Part shown: one piece after another, positions 1 to 11,519 of the stretch
Layout of the letters: each line of letters opens with the position of its first letter
Position numbering within the stretch: the stretch's first letter is position 1
Origin: Hofstenia miamia
Taxonomy: Eukaryota > Xenacoelomorpha > Acoela
Assembly (NCBI GenBank): GCA_004352715.1
Contig: SCFE01000036.1
Location: forward strand, 1,959,002 to 2,023,001
Direction: 5' to 3'
DNA: 64,000 bases
The notes under the pieces: generated by a model
Databases searched by the model: none
What the model saw: only the letters and a program-made list of their open reading frames with translations
Told to the model about the DNA's origin: nothing
Translations under genes and position numbers: made by a program

Positions 1-26
1 AGAGCAAAATATAATAAATACTATTT

Positions 27-840
27 TTAATAGTCTGTAATCTTACCTTTCCGCTCAATAGCACTCATACATCGTTTATTCATGCTTTTTATGACCATTG
101 TAACATATTTTTGACTTAAATTATCACAGGAAAGTCCAATTTGGGCCATCAATTTCTCTTTACTTGAAAATTGTCTTCCACCACTATAAACATCTTGTAC
201 TAGCGGCGACCAAACGTTTTCAATTGGATTAAGGTTAGGACTAAGTGATGGCTAATAGAAAACGTCAATTCCCTGTTCTTCCCATTACTGAACCACCACC
301 ACTATGACGTTTTGAATAGTACTGAGGTTCTTTCCGTAGATCGTGCCAATAGAACTGGCAGCCATCAGGACCATCCAATTAAACTTCTTCTGGTTGGTAA
401 AAGCCACATTATCCCAGTTAGTGTTCTGTATTAGGTTATTCTTGGTAAATTTAACTCGTTTCTTTCTATGCTTAGATGTTAATTTTGGTGTCGATTTTCT
501 TTTCATGTACATTGAATTTTTTGCTTCACTGAGTATTCTACGGACATGCCGTGCACTCACAGTAACATCCAAATCGTGTTTAGTCTTTGTACATGAATTT
601 CCAGTGTTCGATGCCTCTCTAATGATTATTCTTTTCTCACGAGTAATGAGAACAGGCTTCTTTCCTCACATAGATGGTCGTTTTTTTCCATTTTCTCGTT
701 TCAAAAATGAACTAATACATGTAGTTGATGCTTGTCGATTAATTTTTGTAGCAATGCATTTCTGAGACAATCCAGCTTCAAAATATGCTTTAATTTTTGT
801 TTTTTCGTCGTGGGAAAGTTCTGGAGCGGAACCGATTTTT
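27..840 (-). pseudogene. Tc1-like transposase relic
   Basis: Translated on the minus strand, the relic starts near 840 with an N-terminal helix-turn-helix (LSHDEKTKIKAYFEAGLSQK), followed by an in-frame stop near 632 and then a second DNA-binding segment with VSARHVRRILSEA. The DDE domain follows: FTNQKKFN near 400 corresponds to the usual FSDEKKFN, so the first catalytic Asp is replaced. The sequence then jumps to WEEQGIDVFY-stop-PSLSPNLNPIENVW near 190-290; the middle of the catalytic domain, including the QQDNAPCH-type second Asp, is missing. The C-terminus (GGRQFSS to KITDY and a TAA at 27-29) is open. Stops, the lost Asp and the deletion show it cannot encode an active transposase. Assignment to the IS630-Tc1-mariner superfamily is secure; the subfamily is not. 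Confidence 0.85.
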
Positions 841-982
841 GATGATTAATTATAGTTTTCTGCGAGTTGTAGCACAAATTAAAAAAGTGCTCCAGGTATT
901 TAAAATTGCGCTACATAATAGTTTATATAAAAAAAGTAAAGTTTATTGAAGTTTGTGTTTATTTTAATGGCTATATATTTTT

Positions 983-1175
983 AATTGTCATACCAATGTC
1001 CGGCACGATCCTGAAAAAATTGAATATTTTTCTATTAAGTTCTTATTAAAAAGTTTTTTACCTAAAATAAAGTTAAATATGGGTTTTTACCAATACTAAT
1101 ATTTTTGGTCGGTTTTTGCTAAAAAGAAGTAGAACATGCTGAAATGAAAAATTGCCAAGTCAATGTCCAGCACTG
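983..1175 (-). repeat. Tc1 terminal repeat, inner and outer direct repeats
   Basis: Outer copy at 1150-1173 and inner copy at 983-1006 share AATTGYCAWRYCAATGTCC followed by RGCAC, spaced 167 bp apart. In IR/DR Tc1 elements such paired motifs bind the transposase; that role is inferred from family knowledge. Confidence 0.6.
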
Positions 1176-1177
1176 TA

Positions 1178-4100
1178 TATCACTTTCAAAACTTAAAAAA
1201 GTGAAACAGTTTGGTAACGTGACGAGAAAAAATTAAAAAATAAATTACTCCAAAGCAATGATCTACTATTTACTGATTTGCATTTCTAGTAGACTCTATG
1301 ATAGCAGTATATGAGATGATTGGAACTTTGGGTGAAGTGATTCTATACTAATATTGATGGTTCAAACCATAAATGTTTCTGAATTATTTATTATTGTTGG
1401 TTGTTGCTCCAGTAGTGGCTGTTCAAATTAATGCAAAATTCATTGAATACATTTTTCCAAAGTTGTTTGATGTTCAATTTTTACATGAATATATGTTTAT
1501 TTTAAAAAATAATAAATTATATATGTCTTCAAGAAAGTTTACGATGAATTTATTTATTGAATTACGGATTATAGATGACTATTAATAGCTTAGTATTTAA
1601 ATAAAAGCATCAGAAATAAACAACATAAAATGCACAAGATACTTTAATCTAACTTAAGTATGTTGAATTACAAGCATTGTACATTAGACAATTCTACAAA
1701 AACCAAAATATAAATTTTTCAGTGGATTTATTTGAAATAATTAGATATAAATTTTACTAAGAAACCAAACAACAGTTATATCATAGAATGGGAGTAGAAT
1801 ATTTTTGAATTAAGAAGCTATTTGCATAAATTGTCCAAAGCAAACAGGTTCTTGTGAATTTTTGCATTGATCTATGAGGGCCTTAATTTTCAAGCCTAGC
1901 CCAAAATCACAGAAACTGGCCCAAATCCAGCATCGCAGAATTGGCATTGTGCCGATTTCTTACACCCAAACTGAGCCCGATTAAAAAATATCAATGATTC
2001 GGCTCGACTCATTCGAACTGGGCAGCCTATGTCCACCAAGAGTCTCGCATGTTTCAATAAAAGTATTCATGCATACAATATCATAAAAAAGTTAAATTAA
2101 TATGCTAAAAAGTAAATATAATCTAAGATCTAAGCTCTTTTGTCATTAAAACTGAAACTGCCTCTTAAATGCAATTTTTTTGTAATCTTAATTACAAGAA
2201 TAATGTAAATATTACTATCTTACTTATAAAAATAAACCTACGTTTGCCTTAAAACATAAGCCCAAAAACTGCATCAACATTGATTTTATAAAACCCAGCG
2301 CAGGTGCATTACTTCAACGAGAATGGAAGCTCAACTCATAGTACCCAGACCAAATTACATTTCTGTCTGCTAAGCAGATCTGTTAGTATGTGGGTTTACC
2401 TATACGCACCGATTTACAATTGAGAAGATTTTTTTAGTTATTTGGTGAGATTCCAAATTATTATTATAAAAATAGAGTTGCTTACGACATTATGAAAGTA
2501 TACTAAACCGCCAAGTCAAAAATTTTTGCAAAAAAGCTTATTTTGAAGCTATGTAACTTGTAGCTTTTGTTCACATACAAGATGAAGGCTTAAAATAGAC
2601 CGCTGGGACTAGAACAAAGTATCAAATCATGTTGCAAAAATGCTTAAGTAATTTGAAATCAGATTTCCACCACTATGTTTAAAAATAAATTCGAAATTCA
2701 ACTTGTAAAGCGTTTATGTAAAATAATCTATTCTTATGAACGCCGTGTTGTCGAAGTGTTTATAAATTTATTTGATTCGAAAACTATAATTTAAGCTTAT
2801 CTTTATATTAAATCCTTTGCGTAATATCGTATTAATTGATAAGACACTTAAATATCGTTTCAACTAACTCATCCAAAATATATTGTCTGCATTTAGAAAT
2901 ATGTCTAGACTTTTGTAGTAATTTATTCCTATAGATCTTCCTTATATATTAAAAATGTATAATTAGAAAATTAAGAGGTTCCATAATTCTTCTTTAACCG
3001 CAGGAAAACATGTTTATATGTTTGTTTTGTGTTGCATTATAAAGGCAAATCATTCATAGTTTAGACAAGACGTCTCATTTGATCAAATCCACGCAACTGT
3101 TTATCATTCAAAACTTAGTTACTCCTGATTTGCATTGATAGCGTCAAACAATATATGCTATATCAATTACCAGTTTGTGGCATTAATTATTAAGCATAGA
3201 ACATCAAATTTATTTAAAAAAATTAAGCGGACGGCCAAGGCGCCAAGTCTGAACAATTTTCCACACATTGATAGAGTTTAATTTCCTGAAATTAATGATG
3301 CGAAATTTCCAAAAAGATGCAAAATTCATTGTGATATTAAATTATTAAAGTAAATTGTAAATCCGAAATTTAAAACAAATTAATTAGTTACGTTACTGCT
3401 TAACAACTTAAGCAGAAAAAATTAGGCCCACTCATATCATTTTCTTTAGTTTCTTCATGTAATCAAAACATGATGGTGTAAAAACTTGTAGTCAATAGAC
3501 AAAAAATTTAGTTGTGACAAATATAAAATTTTTTAAAAATGATTTCACAAAACTTCAATCTTTGTGAACTTTTATTCTTTTCTGTTATTGGTAGTTAGTG
3601 ATACCCGAACCTTGATTTCAAGAACTTTTTTAATCAGCTGAATACGCAAAGGGAGAATATGGTAGAATATCCTCATCAAGTTTTCAAATTTGATTTTGAT
3701 TGACTAAAAAAACTTTTCCTCAAAAAATAAAAAATTTAAAAACTAAGATTGTGAAATGCATTCTATATTTCTATTTCTTCAATGTTTTCAAAAGATTTCG
3801 GGGCTTGCTCCACTCTTGGTCAATAATGACTAAGATATCCCCCTGTTAGAAAATCACGTGTACGCCTCTGTTGTTAATGATCTAATTTATTTGTATTATG
3901 TATATATTTTCATTTGATGGTATTGTAATTATTTGTTCTTAAAAGCTATTATAATATGAGTAGAGGTTGATTGTTATGATCTTCAAGAAGTCTGTTCTCA
4001 ATATATTCGTGATCCTTCTTCTCCAATATAAGTTTGATCCATTTTGAAGAATATTGGGTGTAAGTAAATTTGGAGAAATCACCACAATCAATGTGTTTGA

Positions 4101-5230
4101 ATTGATAAATACGCTCTGTAGTACATCTACAACAAATCAATTACTCTAGTTGAATAGATATTATTGCTAAACTCAAACCGGGTTTGTTCGAAATTCTCGA
4201 GGTCAGATAAAAAAACCGCATTAGTTCAAGTTTTGTCAATATCAAGCAACATATGGTAATAGATTCAGCTAAAACTAAAAGCAAATACAACCATTATACA
4301 TGTAAAATATTTATGAATTTAATGTGTTTTAGAGAAATGGTTTATTGTTTATACAGTGAGATAATTTCGTTTATTTATCCTGGTACGAATTGCAAACGCT
4401 GAAAAGCCTAGTCAATACACAATTCTGCGTTACTTAAGTTACAAGCATACACTGTATTTGTGGTATTGCATTTACATATATATTACCACATATTTATGGG
4501 AGTTAGAAAAATAATACTCATTTCTAAAAATCGTCATTTATATCTTGTAATCTGAAATAGGTTTCCTCTTGGATTTTTTAAATCCAGGTTGAATCCAAAG
4601 AATCATTTCTACTTCAATGTCTATCACAATAATATTCATTCATTGGGAAATAACCAACAGCATATTTTTGCTAAAATGCATTCAATTCGAAAATAAGTAA
4701 ATTAGTAATGAATATTAATTAAACTTCATAAAAATTTTATCAACATATTGAAACAAGTATTTGTTAACTGAAAGCTTCAGAAATTTGCAGTTTCTTCAAG
4801 TCACATGTACAACTTTGAAATTTTGCTAAAATTTGGCAGGTATTTTTATAAACAAGGACATCTTTACCAATAAAATTGATAGTTTAAAGTAGAGAAGCTT
4901 AGATAACCCATTGTAGTGAAACTTTAAGTAAAAATGAAAAGTTATTTTTGAGATCTGTTGTTAGACTTGAATATGTTGCAGGAATACCTCAGCCAGTCCT
5001 GGAAGATTAAACAGAACCTATATTTAAAACCTATATTTAATAGAAAATAAATTTTCAATAAAAGAGTAAAATGAACAGATACGTCGTAAAACATACATTA
5101 ACAAGAACCTTCAAATTTAGAAGAGGGTAAAAATTTGTCTCACAACCCATATTTGACCTTCATTATGTCAACCCAATTAATTTTTAGCTGAATTCAAAAT
5201 ATCACATCCCGACCTAAGCTGCCCAAAATT
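1178..5230. other. AT-rich DNA without recognised gene
   Basis: Only short open frames are present (for example 1373-1585 on + and 3949-4140 on -), with no recognisable domain and base composition like their surroundings. A slightly GC-richer patch with repeated GCCCAA/GCCCGA motifs lies at about 1890-2030; it resembles subterminal repeats of some hAT elements, but no paired end was found. Confidence 0.4.
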
Positions 5231-5524
5231 TCAAACGATGTACACCAAAGGGATCAAAGACGATGAGAAAAATCGCACAGATTTTTTAAATATATGCACT
5301 ACATACCCTTCACCGGCTTGAAAATTAAGATTATCTCCATTTTCTCTGATAATATCACTGAATGCTGATCGACTTCCAAAATAATAAATAGCAGGCTTTT
5401 TATAATTTTTATATTTTAATTTGAATATATGACCGAAATATTGGTTAATGCCACTTATAAAAAATAAAAAAATATCCAATATCGTAGCCCCAAAAAGGAG
5501 ATAAAGATAAAAAACTAGGAACAA

Positions 5525-6880
5525 AAAACAAGGTAAGTTTTGCTATTAATTTAAGATAACACACGTGCCCCAAAAACGCATTTCATTTGGAAATTAGTTA
5601 GAGACATTAAATCAGCATGGATTAAGCAAAATACCCCAACACCACTTGATATTCAATAAAATTAAATCCTTGAAGTGTTATATGATTTCTGCTTTTCAAT
5701 TTTTTGTCACAAAAGAATAACTGGAATTCTAAAGAACACAAACATTATTAGATTAATAAAGAGGATAATCAAGGTTGTACGTCTAAATTATTACCAAGAG
5801 GTTATACATCAGAATACTCAATTTTTATTTTTGTTTTTATCAAATTTAACTTTTAAACAAATAAAATCCAACACAAGGTCGGTGGAGTTTCCCTGAGCAC
5901 ACCCTCAAATATACCCCTGACGATAATGTACATTTTACAAGTAATTTACAAAACTACTCCATCTAAGACTAAAATCTTCAGTTTATTAAAATTTTGGAAT
6001 ACCTGTCTGGGCCAAAAAACAACTGCCCTTTTGATTCTTGAACACAGCATACATCGTGTGGATCTTTAGTTCCTAAGTCTCATTCAATATTAGGCTATTT
6101 TGTAAATTTGAAAATTTTCAGTGCCATAACAGTATAATAACATCATTTATTTATTATTGTGCAAAGAGAAGTATTTAAAAATATCAATTGTTTCCTTAAT
6201 ATTCAAACGGGCTGTATCCAGCAACTCTAGTTAGGAATGGTGTGCTCGTCCTAAGTTTACTTAAATACACGCGCTATGCATTTTGAACAAATGTGTTACA
6301 ATCATAAGCAAATACATAAATTTTTTGAAATCTTGTTAACAGAGTTGTAAATAGGTCGAGCTGTCTACCTACCACGATGGGCTGGGCAGACACAGCGGGA
6401 CGGATATGGACCACAAAAATTCATATAATTTTATCATCAAATCAAGTTATCATCTATTTACATAGTACTAGCCAGACCACACCGGACAACTTACAATTCT
6501 GCAAATGATACAGATCGTGAAGAATTATTTCCATGTACTAAATGCTAAATGTACTCTATATATTTCCAGTTTAAGATTAGTATTGTATTTTATACACAAT
6601 AAATAGATATTAATCAAGGTTTTTTGGTTGAATCATGACAGAGAAATACCACCAATATATCAGTACTATACATCAGTATATATTTAAATAATAAATTATA
6701 AACTACCTATTTAAGAAATCAGAATTTTGTTAAACTATTTTGAGAAGTTGTTTATATTTTTATAATGCAGCTTGATACAGATTAAGTATTTCTGAGATGG
6801 AGACGCAGTGATAATAGTAATTATGTTCTGACATTTGAAGTGTATGTCATTGGAAGAAACGACTAATATATAATAGATAC
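5525..6880. other. AT-rich DNA, nothing recognised
   Basis: There are only short frames (5675-5896) of low-complexity composition. No repeat, RNA or domain was recognised. Confidence 0.4.
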
Positions 6881-6883
6881 GTC

Positions 6884-7088
6884 TTCGTAGTCCTCGTCGT
6901 CGTTGTGGTCTTCTCTTCTTCTTTAAATTTGGGAATTAATAAAATATCCCTATAATAGAGCTTCGAGTTACAGTATTAGCCCCACAAATCCCCATGAAAC
7001 CAATAGGGTGAGCTTTTCTCTCCTCTCCTCTCTACCCCACGAAGGCCATGGGGATTCCCATTGGACCCCACAGATCCCCACCCTGGTA
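6884..7088. repeat. CT-rich tract and CCCCACARATCCCCA repeats
   Basis: A CGT/CTT-rich low-complexity tract at about 6884-6922 is followed by two direct copies of CCCCACARATCCCCA (near 6980 and 7066) and the local palindrome CCATGGGGATTCCCATTGG. Clustered G/C motifs of this kind are common in hAT subterminal regions. No convincing inverted termini or 8-bp target duplication was found, so the class is open. Confidence 0.35.
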
Positions 7089-7099
7089 ATTCGATTATC

Positions 7100-8830
7100 A
7101 TGGAAGCCTAGTTGGCTTAAATGCAATGAAACTAAACTCATTTACTTCTTTGTAAGGAGTTTATGACTGAAAATGTCTTACAGACAGAGCCTTATAATAA
7201 CTTTATATCTATTTAGATTTTCAAGGACAACTGTGTATTTTAATAAATACAGCGGTTAAATATTGCAGAAACATCAGTGATCATGATTATTAATCTCTAA
7301 TATAAGCTATTTTCAGAAACAACAGTAAAATCTGGCTTTTTTATTCGGAATATAAACATTTTTTAAGAAGTAATGGAACCCTTTCAAATTGAGAAATTTT
7401 AATTACTCTAGCGTTAATAAATATCAACGTTTGTGATCATATTTATTTACAAGTTCATTTCGTGTGTTGACGTGAAAAATTATTTCCGTATGTTATCAGA
7501 GGACAGAATGGGCATGCTATTGATTCGAGCAGCATGACGGCGTACATTTTATTAGTATTTTATCGCAATGAATGACAAATTTGTGCAGAAAGTTGTGGTA
7601 TTATATTTACAGTCTGGAATATCTTACTTGTAACTACATTATCATTTCTGTTATTTTTACTCCAAACCGGTTGACTGAATTCTCCAAACCGACTATTTCT
7701 CCACTCATATAAATAACAAAGCAAGCCGAAGCGTAAATGCTGAACGAGCCGGTGGGCAACAAATTCTTTACTAGGTCGAGACAATGGAGCAAGATTCGTT
7801 TCCCCGGTGGCATGTTATGAATTAACGACTGCTTATATTTTATTAAACAAATCAATATTTTTTATTATCCACGCCTTTTACTTAGGATCAAAGCTAATTG
7901 TTTTTCGCATTTGCTTTGATAACAGTTTGATGTTAGCCATATCGTGTGAAATTTATTAAGTCCGCAGCCCAATGCTTATTTCCTAAATTTAATAGCAGAT
8001 GTTAATGGCAATTGCGCCAAACTCAAATCCAGAGGATCATCACATTCTCGGAAAAATTAAATCGTATTTATCAGCGCACTCAAAAAGATATAACATTCGT
8101 CTCACCACAGACATATTTCAAACTAAGCGCAATAATTTCTGACCACAACACCTTCAACTACATCAGAAAGAAAAATTTTGCAACAGGCCTATTACGCTTT
8201 TTGCTTCTGTGCCTTTGGCACTTTTAATCATTAAATCAATGTATTTCGGTAATAATGACGAGTTTTTCTGATTTTCTATACTTATTATTCAGAGTGATTG
8301 TATGATGGTAAGTAAACACCATTAGCACATATTGCTGCATTTTAAAAACACATACAAATCTCCCATTACGTAATTATTTTTGACATAACTTTCATCAATG
8401 CATATTCCCATTAGTTAGTTATTTTTAAACTAAATTTCATCCAATATAATGGGATTTCAATAAATTTTGAATGTCAATTTTTTGAATTATATTACCAAGT
8501 AGTGGTGAAGTGGAGGTAGCGGAATTACCCGCGGGTTCATGCAAGTGCGCATAACTACTATATGGCACTGTTAAATTTTTCATTCCACATACGGTTTTTT
8601 TAAAAAAATATAAATAAAACGTTGAAAAAATTAACATCTAATGAACGTGAATCATGTTTGAAATTTTATTGAAAATTTTTTAATTGCTTATTAGCAAAAA
8701 AAGAAGATTTTATTCTCGGCTACGGAAAAAAATTCAGATATGGCTATGTAAATATAGGTAGGTATTTTTCGACATGCTTTGTGGCAGTAAGAAAGCTCTA
8801 CCCGCACATCACTACCATGTATACAGTCTT
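7100..8830. other. AT-rich DNA with short unassigned frames
   Basis: Overlapping frames at 7560-7855 (-) and 8012-8227 (+) have somewhat protein-like composition but no motif I can name. Near 8500-8560 there is a small GC-rich patch. No gene call is supported. Confidence 0.35.
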
Positions 8831-8848
8831 TCATCTCTTCTCCTGTAG

Positions 8849-9195
8849 CTAGAGGGGGAATTTTGATCACATTGTCAAAATTTTTCTACAAAGCCACTAA
8901 GAATTATGAAAATCCCATGTATGGTAAATGTGTTCCCTATTATGGTGAAAATTTGGTAATAAGAATTATTCCTGGGCCTGAAGTACGGCGTGAAAATGCT
9001 AATTGCTTTTTTGTAGATAGACGACCTAAGTTCTGTCCAGGCGTACAATTTTGCAACGTGAAATGCAATCGCGCTTGGAGTAATACAATTAGCGGGTTCC
9101 TATCAAAGTGTTGGACAGTCAAAGTGTTCGACATTAACAAAGAAGCTAAATTTCTATATGATATTATTTTTAATAATTATACTAGTCTAAAATAA
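8849..9195 (+). CDS. Unidentified cysteine-rich candidate terminal exon
   Basis: I do not recognise this protein. An open frame of about 115 codons ends at a TAA (9193-9195) and is preceded by a pyrimidine-rich tract ending in AG (8824-8848), which would make a good splice acceptor. No ATG opens the frame at its 5' end, which fits an internal start from an upstream exon. The product has six cysteines, in contexts GKC, NC, KFC, QFC, VKC and SKC, within about 70 residues, and is less AT-driven in codon content than nearby frames. Such spacing could suit a small disulphide-stabilised extracellular domain, but that is inference. No matching upstream exon was found in the preceding kilobases, so it may equally be a transposon-derived fragment. 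Confidence 0.35.
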
Positions 9196-9199
9196 GTTC

Positions 9200-9917
9200 A
9201 TATATAATTTATAATTTTTTTAATTTAATGCATTCCTTATTGCTTTTTTCAAAATCACATATAGTTTATGTAGCAGGTCAGTTTGAGAGTCATGTAAATG
9301 TAAAAAAATGATGGATCAGGTAAATTAAAATTAATGTTCTCAAATAGAATTCAATATTGCCATTACAAAAAACAAAGTTGTTAGTTTTTTAATATTTTTT
9401 ACGTCATACTTTCTAGTTTCTTCGTAGTATTGAGAACTGCTCGAGTTAATGTTGAAAATTGGATTTCGTTTTTAAAGCTGTATTTTTTGCTTGTAAACAA
9501 TGTATGTTATTTTCTAATGGAAAATGCTACGTTTTACTTCAAATACCTCTTCAGGTCATATTGCCAAGCGATTTTCAAGCATAAAATAATATTGTTTTGC
9601 TTAATACCGGTTCAGGTATTATTGCCACCTGATTTTGAAGTTTAGAACAGTATTATTAAATTTAAAATACAGAGTTCTTTTGCCTATGTAGTGTAGCCAT
9701 TATTATAATTATTATTATATATACTTGCTAGCATTTCAGTTTTAGAGAGAGATTGTGTTCTCGTGATTTGCTTGCCTTTATATTTCTTCGAATTCTATTA
9801 ATATTAAATTATATCTGTTAAATTACATTTTTGGCAACTGTTTAGTTTTTGTAATGAAATATGATTAATTATTTGCCCGTAATATGCACTGAAAAAAAAC
9901 ATTGGGCAAATGCTATA
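9200..9917. other. AT-rich DNA with a diverged tandem motif
   Basis: A motif of type TTCAGGTNATATTGCCANNNGATTTT occurs near 9553 and again near 9611, with a weaker relative near 9345. It suggests an old tandem duplication of about 58 bp. Nothing else was recognised. Confidence 0.3.
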
Positions 9918-9988
9918 TTGAACAGGCTGGACTCAAACCAGCAATCTCTCATTAAAAATGAGTGTGTTATCCTTGCACCACTGTTCAA
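9918..9988 (-). tRNA. tRNA-like gene or tRNA-derived repeat, anticodon TTT
   Basis: The minus strand folds as a cloverleaf: acceptor TTGAACAG/CTGTTCAA (8 bp), a short D arm GTG/CAC, anticodon stem CTCA/TGAG with loop TTTTTAA (U33 present, anticodon TTT, Lys-type), variable AGATT, and T arm GCTGG-TTTGAGT-CCAGC. It has A-box-like TGGTGCAAGG and B-box-like GGTTTGAGTCC sequences, and a run of eight T about 23 nt downstream could terminate RNA polymerase III. The 8-bp acceptor, 4-bp anticodon stem and 3-bp D stem are atypical. A close relative lies 230 bp away with a different anticodon, so a SINE-like family is as likely as a functional tRNA. Confidence 0.5.
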
Positions 9989-10219
9989 TAACAAAAATAG
10001 TATGTTTTAACAAGCTGTTCGTGAATAAGATTGATAATAATCAATTTAATAATTTGAATCATAGTACAATTCAACCTATGTCATACACAAGCTCATGTCT
10101 ACATTAATGTTATAAATAAGCAAGTTTTTCTAGTGATCTATTCAATCCCTCAAAGATTGCCAAGATAGTTGTTAATTAATTTAATAAACTTAGGGGAGTA
10201 ATTGTGACTTATTTATAAT

Positions 10220-10292
10220 GCAAACAGGCCAGAATCGAACTGGCAATCTCCTACAAACACCATAGGTGTGTTACCACTACACCACTGTTTGC
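10220..10292 (-). tRNA. tRNA-like unit, second member
   Basis: The minus strand gives an 8-bp acceptor GCAAACAG/CTGTTTGC, D arm with TGGTGTAGTGGTAACAC (good A box), anticodon arm CCTAT-GGTGTTT-GTAGG, variable AGATT, and T arm GCCAG-TTCGATT-CTGGC (good B box). Arm lengths are canonical, but position 33 is G instead of U, which is unusual for a working tRNA. It shares the GTGGTG...AACACAC, AGATTGC and CCTGTT blocks with the unit at 9918-9988. No T-run terminator is seen close downstream. Probably a tRNA-derived repeat or pseudogene. Confidence 0.5.
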
Positions 10293-10310
10293 CCAATTTA
10301 AAAAAACTAG

Positions 10311-10329
10311 TATATATATATATATATAT
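10311..10329. repeat. (TA)n microsatellite
   Basis: Uninterrupted TA repeat abutting the dispersed repeat at 10330-10410. Confidence 0.9.
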
Positions 10330-10410
10330 TTGTAGATCTTCCACACCAACCAAGAGGTTTCTACAAAGGCGCGTTAGGCTAAACAGAACAGCAGAAGCCT
10401 TCACTAAATG
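10330..10410 (-). repeat. Dispersed repeat, copy 1, ending in (TA)n
   Basis: Read on the minus strand, this matches 43780-43862 on the plus strand: both contain TTAGCCTAAC, AAACCTCTTGG and TGGTGTGGAAGATCT in the same order and both run directly into (TA)n. The other copy lies inside a TIR element (43624-44527), so this may be an internal fragment of a relative. Confidence 0.65.
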
Positions 10411-10419
10411 TTGCAAATC

Positions 10420-11430
10420 AATACAGTTTGTTATTTAATATAATTTTTAATAGACGTTGGCATCCTCATTCCAGCCTTCGTTTTCCTGGAAGCCAAAGTA
10501 TGTGCCATAGTAGACTAATTAAGTACTATTATTAAATAAATAAAATTTGAAATACGATTGAGGGGAGGTTGGAAACACAACTATTGTCGATACTTCTAAG
10601 AGCCGATTGCACAAGCGTTGTAGCACTTGTGCAGGAAGCGTCGAAGTAGCTTTTCAACTCATTTTTTGCTTTAATGACAGCAGCATCTTTCTCAGATTTC
10701 TCATGATTGTGAATTCTTAATTAAACATTTTGAACATTTTAGAAAAATTTACTATACTAGTCAAAGTAAAAGTATTTTCACAACTTCGTCCTCGAGCGTT
10801 TCAAATTTTATATTTGCAATTCCAATAGGTAATGCCTATAATATTAAAACTAAGTTTCATTTATTAACAGTAATAATAATTTTTTGTTTTTGATATATGT
10901 AGCCATCATAATTTGTTACTATGAATTGATTTTAGGTATTCCATGTGTCTTAATTTGGCTAAATTACAACCGTTTATTACAAGTTCAGCCTAAATATTAA
11001 AATTAATTGCCGCCATACTATGTAGTTTTTGAACACTTTGATTTTGTAGCGTAGTGTAGGGAGCGTCCCCTTCTTGATTTAACTGCCTCTTAGTTATGTA
11101 AAGATAAACAAGAATTTTTTGAAGCCTGTGATTGTATACAAAAAAATTTAAAAACTGCTTCACCAAAAGATGTGTCCATATCTCAGGCTTTCTAAATTTC
11201 AAAATAGGCCTATGAAAATGTGAAATATTAGTTTGTCCTTTATAAATGACAAACTGCTTAAGGGGAAAGTTGCATCAAAATATACTGTAGTTCTTCTTAA
11301 AAGCTCTTAAGAACCCTATTTAAAGCACCAAAGGCTCTTTGTAGATTTAGATATAATTTTCCATTCTTTTTTAATATTAAAGGTCTATTTCGTATTTTAG
11401 ATCAGAGTTGCCGTTGATGTTGATTTAAAC
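10420..11430. other. AT-rich DNA, nothing recognised
   Basis: Contains a small hairpin GCACAAG/CTTGTGC near 10608-10631 and no supported gene. The frame at 10990-11202 (-) has no recognisable domain. Confidence 0.35.
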
Positions 11431-11510
11431 TGATATCAACATGTTGATATCAAATCAATTGATTTGATTTGCTTTGATATTGATTTTCAAATCAATTGAT
11501 ATTTATTGTT
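11431..11510. repeat. Cluster of ATCAA/TTGAT palindromes
   Basis: A perfect 22-bp palindrome centred on ACATGT (11431-11452) is followed by the 16-bp palindrome CAAATCAATTGATTTG (11451-11466) and further TTGATAT/AATCAATTGATAT units. A related block occurs near 12450-12470. No function is evident. Confidence 0.6.
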
Positions 11511-11519
11511 ATGAGTTGA

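Larger units (their letters stand above)
1..1175 (-). mobile_element. Tc1/mariner-like element, 3' end outside window
   Basis: The element lies on the minus strand. Its 5' terminus reads CAGTGCTGGACATTGACTTG and is followed on the + strand by TA at 1176-1177, as expected for Tc1/mariner insertion at TA. A second copy of the terminal motif lies inward (983-1006), so the end has the paired-repeat IR/DR layout known from several Tc1-like families. The transposase relic fills 27-840. The opposite inverted repeat is beyond base 1. By inference it is an inactive, internally deleted copy. Confidence 0.85.

Noticed and set aside
1373-1585. 70-codon frame with a hydrophobic start resembling a signal peptide
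   Set aside because: Composition follows the surrounding AT-rich DNA, and there is no domain, splice context or homology I can name.
3949-4140. 63-codon minus-strand frame with CRC start
   Set aside because: Short, no recognised motif, and chance open frames of this length are expected here.
5290-5420. Minus-strand frame followed by GTATGT, possible exon (FGSRSAFSDIIRENGDNLNF)
   Set aside because: Donor-like sequence is present, but the acceptor is weak and no neighbouring exon or family was found.
7560-7855. Two overlapping minus-strand frames with protein-like composition
   Set aside because: They overlap in different frames and neither shows a recognisable motif.
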